Shown here piece by piece: positions 17,913-25,903 of a stretch of DNA of 64,000 nt (position 1 is its first letter; every line of letters starts with the position of its first letter). Source of the DNA: JBMYTN01 sp049604415 (GTDB taxonomy: Bacteria > Pseudomonadota > Alphaproteobacteria > Rhodospirillales > Rhodospirillaceae). The DNA lies in NCBI GenBank assembly GCA_049604415.1, contig JBMYTN010000021.1, positions 1-64,000 on the forward strand, given 5' to 3'. The notes below the pieces were generated by a model. It worked only from the letters and a program-made list of their open reading frames with translations, searched no databases and was not told the origin of the DNA. Position numbers and translations under genes: made by a program.

Positions 17913-17927
17913 GTTCTTTTCATGTTC
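17913..17927 (+). promoter_or_regulatory. LexA (SOS) box GTTC-N7-GTTC
   Basis: GTTCTTTTCATGTTC is a perfect match to the alphaproteobacterial LexA operator GTTC-N7-GTTC. It is followed at 17929-17934 by CATAAT, a good -10-like hexamer. The next gene is the 30-codon membrane peptide at 17996. Repression by LexA and induction by DNA damage are inferred from the site. Confidence 0.75.
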
Positions 17928-17995
17928 TCATAATGCGGGTACAAAAAAAGAACAAAGAGAGATCAATCACCCAAGCGGGACCAAAGGAGAGACCA

Positions 17996-18088
17996 ATGGC
18001 CAAAGCTGTGCAGGAATTTGCCGCCCTCGGAGCCCTGTTTGGGGGCATTTACGCCTGGACCGTTTTGGGCTCCGCGCTCGCGCTCTAA
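17996..18088 (+). CDS. 30-residue membrane peptide, probably SOS-induced
   Basis: A short gene (MAKAVQEFAALGALFGGIYA, then WTVLGSALAL) with a strong AGGAGA 7-8 nt upstream. After a short amphipathic start, residues about 7-30 form one hydrophobic helix. A LexA box and a -10 hexamer lie 60-80 bases upstream, and a weak hairpin with T7 (18091-18124) follows, giving a compact independent transcript of about 180 nt. By size, topology and LexA control it resembles TisB (29 aa, Escherichia coli) and SidA (29 aa, Caulobacter), SOS-induced inner-membrane toxins or division inhibitors. There is no sequence-level claim of homology. Confidence 0.7.
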   Translation: MAKAVQEFAALGALFGGIYAWTVLGSALAL

Positions 18089-18090
18089 GA

Positions 18091-18124
18091 GGCTGTCCAC
18101 AAGGGTCCCCAAAGCCGTTTTTTT
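18091..18124 (+). terminator. Likely terminator of the small SOS gene
   Basis: An imperfect hairpin (outer GGCT/AGCC, inner GGG/CCC) ends directly in T7 at 18118-18124, three bases after the small gene's stop. The stem is weak, so confidence is moderate. Confidence 0.5.
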
Positions 18125-18262
18125 CCCAGACTGATGACCAGGGCTTTGATTTAGCGGGCTTTGAGTTGGTGGTCTTTGATTTTCTGGGGTTGTCCCGCTA
18201 CGATCATCGTCTCGAGCCGCGCGCGCAGACATGCGGCACGCAACGATTGGGAAACAACGCCG

Positions 18263-19036
18263 GTGAAGCGAGGATCCATCGAGGCCGCCTGGGTCGGCAG
18301 CGCGCAATGCGAAGGCTGTGGCATTCGGGAAATGGCGCTTTTCAAGGATCTGCAGAAGGAAGATTTCGATCTCATCCATCTGCCGATTGAAGAAGTGTCG
18401 CTGAAGGTCGGAGAGGCGCTCTATGAGGCGGAAGACGCCGCCGAAGCGGTGTTTACCTTGCGCGTTGGGCTGGTGAAGCTGGTGGCTTATTTGCCCGATG
18501 GCTTGCACCGGATTGTCCGATTGATGCGACCGGGCGATACCATTGGCATGGAAGCCATGGTTGGGGAGCGCTATGAGCATTCCGCCGTGGCACTACAGCC
18601 CTCGGAATTTTGCCGGATCCCAACCAAAGTTGTGGACCGCCTCAGCGCGGAGACACCGCGCTTGCACCGTCAATTGATGGACCGCTGGCATCGTTGTGTC
18701 CGCGAGGCCGACAACCGCCTGATCGGTCTGTCTACGGGCAGTGCCAAATCCCGGGTTGCTCGGCTTGTGTTGGATCTGCCCATGGAAGATGACCAGGGTG
18801 CTGTGGTTGTGGCTGCTCCCGGCAATGCGGCGCACCGTGGTCCTGGAGAGCCAGGGTCTTCTGTTATCCGGACTTTATTTGGCCGGGAAGATATGGGGGC
18901 GATGCTGGGGGTGACCACCGAGACCGCCAGCCGGATGATTGCCGATCTGCGCCGCTCCGGTGCGCTGCAGGAGTTGGGTGGCAATCGGGTCAAATGCAAC
19001 GACAGCCTATTGCGAGAATTCGCGGGTGAATCATAG
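18263..19036 (+). CDS. Crp/Fnr-family transcriptional regulator
   Basis: About 257 aa. An N-terminal AQCEGCGIREMALFKDL block is followed by a cyclic-nucleotide-binding-like beta barrel (about residues 35-145) and a winged helix-turn-helix near the C-terminus (GREDMGAMLGVTTETASRMI, then ADLRRSG). The C-x2-C pair at the N-terminus recalls Fnr relatives, but a third clustered cysteine for a [4Fe-4S] centre is not evident. The start is uncertain: GTG 18263 is used; the frame is open to 18161. A loop at about residues 175-200 (EDDQGAVVVAAPGNAAHRGP) is longer than usual between helices. It ends in a hairpin. Confidence 0.85.
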   Translation: MKRGSIEAAWVGSAQCEGCGIREMALFKDLQKEDFDLIHLPIEEVSLKVGEALYEAEDAAEAVFTLRVGLVKLVAYLPDGLHRIVRLMRPGDTIGMEAMVGERYEHSAVALQPSEFCRIPTKVVDRLSAETPRLHRQLMDRWHRCVREADNRLIGLSTGSAKSRVARLVLDLPMEDDQGAVVVAAPGNAAHRGPGEPGSSVIRTLFGREDMGAMLGVTTETASRMIADLRRSGALQELGGNRVKCNDSLLREFAGES

Positions 19037-19058
19037 CATTTTGGCAAAGCCAAAATGC
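19036..19058 (+). terminator. Hairpin at the end of the Crp/Fnr gene
   Basis: A 10-bp perfect stem GCATTTTGGC / GCCAAAATGC with a 3-base loop begins at the stop codon. There is no T-run, so it may be an mRNA-end stabiliser or a weak terminator. Confidence 0.6.
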
Positions 19059-19237
19059 GGCCCGAGCGGCAGGCGTTTGCGGAGCAAATGCCGGGAGCGC
19101 TCATAGCGTTTTGCCTCCGCGTTGAAAGTTCTCCTCGATCCTCCCTCAAAAAACTTTCATTGGACCTAACCGGCGCGCTGGCATCTTCTGGCGTCCCGCA
19201 CTGCGGCACTCGACTATTTTCAAAAGGTCTTTCTCCC

Positions 19238-20059
19238 ATGCGCAAAGTGATATTGGTTTTGATTGATGGCCTCGGCCATGATGTCTCTCTTCAGGAATTG
19301 GGCTATCTGGAAGCTTTGGTGGCCGCAGGCATTGCCGCACGCTGTCGGATGCAAAGCGTTTTGCCCAGCCTGTCCCGACCGGCCTATGAGTCGCTGCACA
19401 CAGGGGTTGCGCCGGTGGTCCATGGGGTGACCTCCAACGAGGTCGTGCGCATGACCACCCATCCCAATGTGTTTTCTGCTGTGCGCCAAGCCGGGGGCCA
19501 TACGGCGGCGGCGGCCTATTCCTGGTTTGCCGAGCTGTATAATGGCTGCCCCTATGACCCGGTGATGGATATGGAGGTCAATGGCGGCGAGGGGGCGATT
19601 GAACATGGCCGGTTTTATCTGGTTGACCCCACCCCGGACAGCGAGGTGCTGCGCGCCGGTGACCGCCTGATCCGTACAACCAGCCCGGATTACATGCTGA
19701 TCCACCCCATGGGCTGCGATCATATGGGGCACACCCATGGCGGCGGGTCAGTGCAGCAACGCCGCGCAGCAGCCGGGATTGACGACCTTCTCTCGCGCAT
19801 GCTGCCGGACTGGCGCGCCATGGGCTACCATGTCTTTGTCACCAGCGACCATGGCATGTCCGTCGACGGCAACCATGGTGGGACCATGCCCATCGTCCGG
19901 GAAGTGGCGTTTTATGAGATCCCGCCCGAGGGCGAGGCTTTAGGGCGTCCGGCCGGGGCGGACTATGGGGATTGCGCCGACCAGCTTTCCGTCGCACCGA
20001 CCATATTGGACCGCATGGGCGTGCCCTTGACCGACAGCATGACAGGGCCGGTGCTGTAA
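19238..20059 (+). CDS. Alkaline phosphatase superfamily (nucleotide pyrophosphatase-like) protein
   Basis: 273 aa, cytoplasmic (no signal peptide). Metal-site motifs in order: VLIDGLGHD (Asp), the nucleophile region SVLPSLSRPAYESLHTG, HPMGCDHMGHTHGG (Asp, His) and VTSDHGMSVDGNHGG (Asp-His, His). This is the nucleotide pyrophosphatase/phosphodiesterase branch, which also includes phosphonoacetate hydrolase; the substrate is unknown. The start at 19238 (AAAGG upstream) fits the family N-terminus; the upstream open frame is not protein-like. It converges on a PhnZ-like gene 28 bases away, so a phosphonate or phosphoester role is possible. Confidence 0.85.
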   Translation: MRKVILVLIDGLGHDVSLQELGYLEALVAAGIAARCRMQSVLPSLSRPAYESLHTGVAPVVHGVTSNEVVRMTTHPNVFSAVRQAGGHTAAAAYSWFAELYNGCPYDPVMDMEVNGGEGAIEHGRFYLVDPTPDSEVLRAGDRLIRTTSPDYMLIHPMGCDHMGHTHGGGSVQQRRAAAGIDDLLSRMLPDWRAMGYHVFVTSDHGMSVDGNHGGTMPIVREVAFYEIPPEGEALGRPAGADYGDCADQLSVAPTILDRMGVPLTDSMTGPVL

Positions 20060-20087
20060 CCGGCACACCAATGTTGGCTTCAGTCCC

Positions 20088-20675
20088 CTAGTGCAGCAGC
20101 AGGTCTTTGAGCAGCGGCTTGTAGTCGGCAAAGCGTTTGAGCTTAACCGATTGGGCTTTGGCCGCTTCGTCACAACGGCGCAGGAACAAAGCGCCGGTTT
20201 TGTGCGGATTGACTTGAAATTCCGCAACCTCAGAGATGCTCATCTTGCCGCCTTGAAGGCCAAGGGTCAGCACGGATTGAGGGCTCAGCCTGCTGAAATA
20301 TTTCGCATCCACGGCACACAGATAGCGCTTGGCTTCCACATGCAAGCGGATCGGTTCCGTCACCGAGGGCGGGAAATGAGTCGACAGATGCTCCGCCCCC
20401 CAGGCTTCGTGATTATTGTCTAGGCCATCCTCATAGCAGGCTTTGCCCAGCGGAGAGGTAAAATGGCCCACGTCATGCAGCAAGGCTGCGGCGACCACAT
20501 TGGGTGCCGCATTGGCGGCTTCAGCGCGCATGGCGGCCTGAAGCATATGGGAGGCCATGCTGACCTTTTCGCCAAGGTAATCATCCTGACCTTGGACATC
20601 GAACAATTCTTCAAGCCACTCTAAAACAGGTCCGCCTTTGGGCGGGATAGGATCGGCGACGTCACTGTGCGCCAT
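20088..20675 (-). CDS. HD-domain protein, PhnZ-like phosphonate oxygenase family
   Basis: 195 aa. Compared from memory with PhnZ (a diiron HD oxygenase that cleaves 2-amino-1-hydroxyethylphosphonate), it keeps the YLGE lid segment, the early His (SHMLQAAMRAE), AALLHDVGHF, NNHEAWGAEHL, RLHVEAKRYLCAVDAKYFSR, LQGGKM and a late Asp (RRCDEAAKA), so all iron ligands appear present. This matches the phosphonate-associated HD group (TIGR03276) better than generic HD phosphohydrolases. The start at 20675 has GGAG 8 nt upstream. The usual hydroxylase partner PhnY is not in the window; substrate not proven. Confidence 0.7.
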   Translation of the reverse strand: MAHSDVADPIPPKGGPVLEWLEELFDVQGQDDYLGEKVSMASHMLQAAMRAEAANAAPNVVAAALLHDVGHFTSPLGKACYEDGLDNNHEAWGAEHLSTHFPPSVTEPIRLHVEAKRYLCAVDAKYFSRLSPQSVLTLGLQGGKMSISEVAEFQVNPHKTGALFLRRCDEAAKAQSVKLKRFADYKPLLKDLLLH

Positions 20676-20867
20676 GTTCTTGCTCCACGAAAACAGGGAG
20701 AACCACATCGCCTTTTTACCATTATAAGCGAGATACTCAAGTATTCCTTTTGGCTATGGGAGGCGTATTCATTGAAAAGTTGTGTGCCAATCTTCAGGTC
20801 TACTTAGATATGAGTTGGGCGATTGGTCTAGATTATTAATGAATGGTTGTAGACTATGAATGAACAT

Positions 20868-23027
20868 TCACCCGACGGATAAGAAAACCTTTAGGTCCGT
20901 TGCGGGCAAGGACCTTCTACCCGAGGGTGAAGGTGTCGGTCGCGCAGGATCTGCGCTCAGAACGCATTCCCATGCCTGTCCATCCGGGAGTGTGAAGTCG
21001 ACACTTTCTTCTCTTGCATTCATCAGCACCAGCACATCCGGACCGTCCCCATTGCCACGCAGCTGCATGGCAAAAGCCCCGCGCGCATGACCCCAGGCCT
21101 CACCCTCCAGCAACGCCCCATCGGGGGCCCGCCACAAGACGTCAGTCTCGGGCGACAGCCAGCGGTCGCGCTGAAACTGATCCAAGCGGCGTCGCAAGTC
21201 GATACAACTGCGGCAAAAGCGCAGCAGATCTTGGTCCGCCGCTGACCAGTCGATCCAGGACAAAGGACTATCCTGGCAATAGGCATTGTTGTTGCCGTGT
21301 TGGCTCCGACCGATTTCATCGCCAGCGCAGAGCATCGGCACGCCCAAGGACAGGAAGAGACTGCCGAGCAGAGCCCTCCGGGCTCGAAGACGCCGGGCTT
21401 CGATTTCTCTTCGATCAGGATGGCTGCTCTCAACAGGGCCTTCATGGCCGAAATTGCGGCTGCCTTCATGGTCGGAGCCATCGCGATTGTCTTCGCCATT
21501 GGCGTGATTGTGCTTCTGCCCATAGGCCGTCAAATCGGCCAGGGTGAAGCCGTCATGGCAGGTAACAAAGTTGACCGACGCGCTTGGCCGCCGCCCGGAG
21601 CCCTGGAACCGATTGCTCGATCCGGCCAGGGCGGTGGCCATGGCGGCCGCATCGCCACCGCCTTCGGTCAACCAGAAAGCCCGCACGGCATCGCGATAGG
21701 CATCATTCCATTCCATCCAGGGCGGCAGGAAGGCCCCAGCCTGATAGCCCCCCGGGCCAATGTCCCAGGGCTCGGCAATCAGGCGCACCCCGCGCAGCAC
21801 CGGGTCTTGGGTGATGGCCGACAGCAAGGGTGCGACCGGGTCGAAGGGGCCGAAGGAGCGGCCTAGGGTGGCGCAGAGGTCAAACCGGAAGCCATCGACG
21901 CCATATTCGGAAACCCAGCGCCGCAGGGCGTCCATCACCTGGCGCAGCACCATGGGGTGATCCAGATTGATCACATTGCCGCAGCCGCTGTCATTGTGGA
22001 AACTGAGCGGGTCTTCGGCATGGGAGCGATACCAGGCCCGTTCGCCCAAGCCCCGGAAGCTCACCGCCGGACCGAGGATCCCGCCCTCGGCCCCATGGTT
22101 GAACACCACATCCAAAATCACCTCGATCCCGGCCTCGTGCAACGCGCCGATGGCGTCGCGCAAGGATTCTGGGGACCCCATGGACGGGTCCGGGGCCGCC
22201 AACACAGCCGGGTTGTAGCCCCAGTAATTGGTTAGCCCCAGCGGCCAGAGATGGGGTTCATCCAAACAGGCGGTCACCGGCAGCAGTTCCAGTGCGCTGA
22301 CCCCGAGCCCGGTCAAATGGCTGATCAGTGCCGGATGCGCCAAACCAGAAAAGCGGCCTTGGTGCTCTCCGGGCACCTCCGGCAGCAGGCGGGTCAGGCC
22401 TTTAACATGGCTCTCATAGACCACGCTCTCGATCCAGGGCCGACGGGTCAGCGCTTGGGCCGGGCGGAGTGGCGCACAGACAACGCAGCGGGGCAGGGCG
22501 CGATAGTTTGGCGTTGGATCCGGGGCTAGGGCGAGAAGGGCGGCGCGCTCATCTTGGGCCAAGGCGTCCTCAGACGGCGGATGATGACCAAACAGGCTCT
22601 GATCCGGATGGAACGGGCCGTCCAATGCCCGGGCCATGGGATCCAGCACCAGCTTGTCCGGATTGAAGCGCTGCCCGGCGCTGGGGGTCCAGGGGCCATG
22701 GATACGGAAGGCATAGCGCAGTCCCGCTCCGGCGGGTGCGCCAAAGGGATTGCCGACCAGTCGACCTTGGAACACCCCTTCCACCGTGGCCGGGGCAAAG
22801 GACAGGCGGATTTCTTCGGCTTGGTCGATGGAGGCCCGATGATCCGGATCGGCTGCCATGGCGGGGGTCAAGGGCGGAAACAAACACAGCTCAACCCGGC
22901 TTGCGCCATCGGCAAAAACCGCGAAGCACACGCCGCCGCCATCCGCCTCGGACAGCAAGGTTGCTCCCAAGGCAGAGTGGGTCCAGGGCAGTAAGTCCGG
23001 TGCCTGAGGATCCGGGCGCGGGCTCAT
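20868..23027 (-). CDS. glgX: Glycogen debranching enzyme
   Basis: GH13 debranching enzyme (GlgX/isoamylase type) hydrolysing alpha-1,6 branches of glycogen, 719 aa. An N-terminal CBM48-like domain is followed by the TIM barrel with the catalytic Asp in GVDGFRFDLC, Glu in LIAEPWDIG and the third acid in NFVTCHDGFTL. GDEIGRSQHGNNNAYCQD near residue 565 is a GlgX/isoamylase hallmark. It overlaps glgB by 4 nt (translational coupling), so branching and debranching enzymes are made together. Confidence 0.95.
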   Translation of the reverse strand: MSPRPDPQAPDLLPWTHSALGATLLSEADGGGVCFAVFADGASRVELCLFPPLTPAMAADPDHRASIDQAEEIRLSFAPATVEGVFQGRLVGNPFGAPAGAGLRYAFRIHGPWTPSAGQRFNPDKLVLDPMARALDGPFHPDQSLFGHHPPSEDALAQDERAALLALAPDPTPNYRALPRCVVCAPLRPAQALTRRPWIESVVYESHVKGLTRLLPEVPGEHQGRFSGLAHPALISHLTGLGVSALELLPVTACLDEPHLWPLGLTNYWGYNPAVLAAPDPSMGSPESLRDAIGALHEAGIEVILDVVFNHGAEGGILGPAVSFRGLGERAWYRSHAEDPLSFHNDSGCGNVINLDHPMVLRQVMDALRRWVSEYGVDGFRFDLCATLGRSFGPFDPVAPLLSAITQDPVLRGVRLIAEPWDIGPGGYQAGAFLPPWMEWNDAYRDAVRAFWLTEGGGDAAAMATALAGSSNRFQGSGRRPSASVNFVTCHDGFTLADLTAYGQKHNHANGEDNRDGSDHEGSRNFGHEGPVESSHPDRREIEARRLRARRALLGSLFLSLGVPMLCAGDEIGRSQHGNNNAYCQDSPLSWIDWSAADQDLLRFCRSCIDLRRRLDQFQRDRWLSPETDVLWRAPDGALLEGEAWGHARGAFAMQLRGNGDGPDVLVLMNAREESVDFTLPDGQAWECVLSADPARPTPSPSGRRSLPATDLKVFLSVG

Positions 23028-25309
23028 CGGGGATCCGGGCTTAGGATCACCGTGGCCAAGGGCGGGATGGTCGGCAGCACCGACCAGCCATGGCCATGGC
23101 TCGGGACCGGTTCGGCATTCAGGGCCAAATCACCCAACCCGGAGCCGCCATAACAGGCCGCATCGCTATTGAAAATGCAGCGCCACAGCCCCCCTTGGGG
23201 CAGGCCAATGCGATAGCCGTGATGCGGGGTCGGGGTGAAATTGCAGACCACCAGCAACAGGTCTTTGGGGTCGGCCCCTTTGCGCAAATAGGCCAACACC
23301 GAATGATCCGCATCGGTGCAGTCGACCCAGGCGAAGCCTGCCGGGTCGCAATCCCGGCTGTGCAGCGCCGGGTCATGGCGATAAAGCTGCAGCAAATCCC
23401 GTGTGAGATCACGCAGGCCCTGGTGCCAATGGATCTCGAGCAAATGCCAATCCAGGCTCTGGCCATAGGCCCATTCCCGGCCTTGGCCAAACTCCCCGCC
23501 CATGAACAGCAGTTTTTTGCCCGGATGGGTCATCAGAAACGCCAGATAGGCCCGCAGTCCGGCGAATTGCTGCCAGCTATCCCCGGGCATGCGGCCGAGC
23601 AGGGAGCGCTTGCCATGGACAACCTCGTCATGGGACAGCGGCAGGATGTAGCGCTCCGAATACGCATAGACCATGCCGAAGGTCAGCTCATGGTGATGCC
23701 AGCGGCGATGGATCGGGTCGCGGGAGATATGGGACAGCGTGTCATTCATCCAGCCCATATTCCATTTATAGTCAAAGCCGAGCCCGCCATGTTCGGTGGG
23801 AGCGGAGACCCCGGGCCAGGAGGTGCTTTCCTCAGCAATGGTGATCGCCCCGGGGCACAGAGCGTGAAGGGTGTCGTTTAAGCGGCGCAAAAAAGCGACT
23901 GCCTCCAGATTTTCCCGACCACCCTGATGGTTGGGCACCCACTCCCCAGGCTCGCGGCTGTAATCCAAATAAAGCATGGAGGCGACCGCATCGACGCGAA
24001 GCCCGTCAATATGGAATTCTTCGATCCAAAACAGGGCATTGGCGAGCAGGACATTGACCACTTCGGTGCGGCCATAATTGTAGATCAGGGTGCCCCAATC
24101 CTCATGGCGGCCCTGGCGCGGATCCGCATGCTCGTAAAGCGCGGTGCCGTCAAATTGCGCCAAGCCATGGGCATCTTCGGGGAAGTGGCCGACCACCCAA
24201 TCGAGCAACACGCCAATGCCCGCCTGGTGGCAGGCATCAACAAAGGCCTTAAAGCGTTCGGGCGGGCCAAGGCGACTGGTCGGGGCGAATAGGCCGGTCG
24301 GTTGGTAGCCCCAGGAGCCATCAAACGGATATTCGCTGATCGGCAGCAACTCGATATGGGTAAAGCCCATCTCGACCACATAGGGGATCAATTGTGCGCT
24401 CAGCTCATCCCAGCTCAGCGGCGTCCCCGATCCAGAGCCGCCAGGGTCGGGATGGCGACGCCAGGACGGCGCATGGACCTCATAGATTGACAACGGCGCA
24501 TCCTGGCGCACGGTCTGCCCCCGTCGGGCCACCCAATCCGCATCGCCCCAGCCATAGTCCGGCAGGCCATGGACCACCGAGGCGGTATGCGGCGGATGTT
24601 CCGCCTGGAAGGCAAAGGGATCGGCCTTCAAAGGCAGCAATTGGCCGTCCTGGCCGAGGATTTCAAATTTGTACAGGCTGCCTGCGCCGACATCGGGCAG
24701 AAAAATATCCCATAGGCCGGAGCCCGGATGCGGGCGCATGGGCGCGCGGCGGCCATCCCAATGATTGAATGGACCGACCACCGACACCCGCTGTGCATTG
24801 GGCGCCCAAAGAGCAAAGCGGGTCCCGGCTGCGCCGTCGAGCGTACAGGGATGGGCGCCCAAACTTTGGTAAAGCTGTTGATGGGTGCCTTCGACAAACA
24901 AATGCCGATCCATCTCGCCTAAGGTTGAGCCAAAGCCATAGGCATCCGGCTCTTCCCAGGACGCGCCATCGGAGAAGGTCAGATGCAGCCGATAGCCCGG
25001 CTTTAGGGTTGTTGTATCTGGCAGGTCTGCCGCGAACAGACCTTCGGGCCGGATTTGATCCAAGGACAGATTTGCCCCGTCCTCGATCAGGACAGACACG
25101 GCTAAGGCATCGGGCCGGAACACCCGGATGCAGCGCCCGCCGGTCTCAGTGCAGTAGAGCGGATCCGCCGGGCCGTCCTGAATTCCGAGCAAAGCAAACG
25201 GATCCCGGGCTCTGCCACTCAACAGATCGGCAAAGGGATCGGCCCGCAGTGGCGCGGGTTCGGGTGGGGGTGGCGGTTTGGCTTTTGATATGGGGGCGGG
25301 TTTGGCCAT
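23024..25309 (-). CDS. glgB: 1,4-alpha-glucan branching enzyme
   Basis: GH13 branching enzyme forming alpha-1,6 branches in glycogen, 761 aa. N-terminal carbohydrate-binding regions (RFALWAPNAQRVSVVGPFNH), then the catalytic barrel: DWVVGHFPEDAHGLAQFDGT, nucleophile in GLRVDAVASMLYLDY, acid in ITIAEESTSW, and LPLSHDEVVHGKRSLL. The C-terminus has VVCNFTPTPHHGYRIGLP. An alternative ATG at 25336 would overlap the DUF2934 gene by 11 nt; neither start has a well-placed ribosome-binding site. It is first in a glgB-glgX pair; no glgA/C/P in the window. Confidence 0.95.
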   Translation of the reverse strand: MAKPAPISKAKPPPPPEPAPLRADPFADLLSGRARDPFALLGIQDGPADPLYCTETGGRCIRVFRPDALAVSVLIEDGANLSLDQIRPEGLFAADLPDTTTLKPGYRLHLTFSDGASWEEPDAYGFGSTLGEMDRHLFVEGTHQQLYQSLGAHPCTLDGAAGTRFALWAPNAQRVSVVGPFNHWDGRRAPMRPHPGSGLWDIFLPDVGAGSLYKFEILGQDGQLLPLKADPFAFQAEHPPHTASVVHGLPDYGWGDADWVARRGQTVRQDAPLSIYEVHAPSWRRHPDPGGSGSGTPLSWDELSAQLIPYVVEMGFTHIELLPISEYPFDGSWGYQPTGLFAPTSRLGPPERFKAFVDACHQAGIGVLLDWVVGHFPEDAHGLAQFDGTALYEHADPRQGRHEDWGTLIYNYGRTEVVNVLLANALFWIEEFHIDGLRVDAVASMLYLDYSREPGEWVPNHQGGRENLEAVAFLRRLNDTLHALCPGAITIAEESTSWPGVSAPTEHGGLGFDYKWNMGWMNDTLSHISRDPIHRRWHHHELTFGMVYAYSERYILPLSHDEVVHGKRSLLGRMPGDSWQQFAGLRAYLAFLMTHPGKKLLFMGGEFGQGREWAYGQSLDWHLLEIHWHQGLRDLTRDLLQLYRHDPALHSRDCDPAGFAWVDCTDADHSVLAYLRKGADPKDLLLVVCNFTPTPHHGYRIGLPQGGLWRCIFNSDAACYGGSGLGDLALNAEPVPSHGHGWSVLPTIPPLATVILSPDPR

Positions 25310-25325
25310 GGCCTGAGTGTAGGGC

Positions 25326-25784
25326 CTAGCCTGCATCGCCTCCAGAGGGTTTCGCTGCTGCCTTGGCCGTGGTCGGCTTTTTCGCCGCCGGTTTTTTCGC
25401 CGCAGGCTTTTTGGCAGCGGGCTTTTTCGCTGTGGCAGTTTTCGTTGTGGCGGTTTTGGCTGTGGTCGCCTTCGCCCCAGAGGTTTTGGCCGTGCTTGTT
25501 TTCGCCGTTGTGCTCCGGGGTTTGCGCGGCGCTTTTGGTTTGGGTGCGGCTGCCGGGGGCGCAGGGGCCGGGGCCGGAGCAGAGGCAGCCGCAGGAGTAG
25601 GGGCTGGGGTTGGAGGCGCAGCAGGCGCAGGCGGTGCGGCGGCGACGGGTTGGGCGGCCAGATCGGCCATCACCCAAGCCTCAGCCTTCAGCCAATGCTC
25701 GCGCTCCTTGCCCATGGGTTGGCCTTCTTCAAGCCAAATGAAATAGGCCCGCTCCTGGATCCGGGCTTCCAACTCCGCTTTCAT
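25326..25784 (-). CDS. DUF2934 protein with histone H1-like Lys/Ala tail
   Basis: 152 aa in three parts. Residues 1-42 are a DUF2934 motif (RIQERAYFIWLEEGQPMGKE, REHWLKAEAW). Residues about 45-85 are an Ala/Pro-rich linker. Residues about 85-150 are a basic histone H1/AlgP-like tail built from repeats such as AAKKPAAKKPAAKKPAAKKP. Such tails bind DNA or polyanions. It sits 16 nt upstream of glgB and is probably in its operon. A role at glycogen granules or in nucleoid binding is speculation. The tail is encoded by short near-repeats that are prone to length change. Confidence 0.8.
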   Translation of the reverse strand: MKAELEARIQERAYFIWLEEGQPMGKEREHWLKAEAWVMADLAAQPVAAAPPAPAAPPTPAPTPAAASAPAPAPAPPAAAPKPKAPRKPRSTTAKTSTAKTSGAKATTAKTATTKTATAKKPAAKKPAAKKPAAKKPTTAKAAAKPSGGDAG

Positions 25785-25903
25785 CGCCGCTTCTCCCTGC
25801 CGCGCCTTCCCTTACCTCTGGCCGGAGTGTGCCTTGGGCCGCCATTGGGAACAAGGGGACCTCGGCCAAGATTGTCGGGGGTTTGGCAAAAAATGGTTCA
25901 CCG

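Noticed and set aside
25345..25540. Short tandem repeats as a possible satellite or CRISPR-like array
   Set aside because: They are in-frame codons of the Lys/Ala tail of the DUF2934 protein and there are no spacers.
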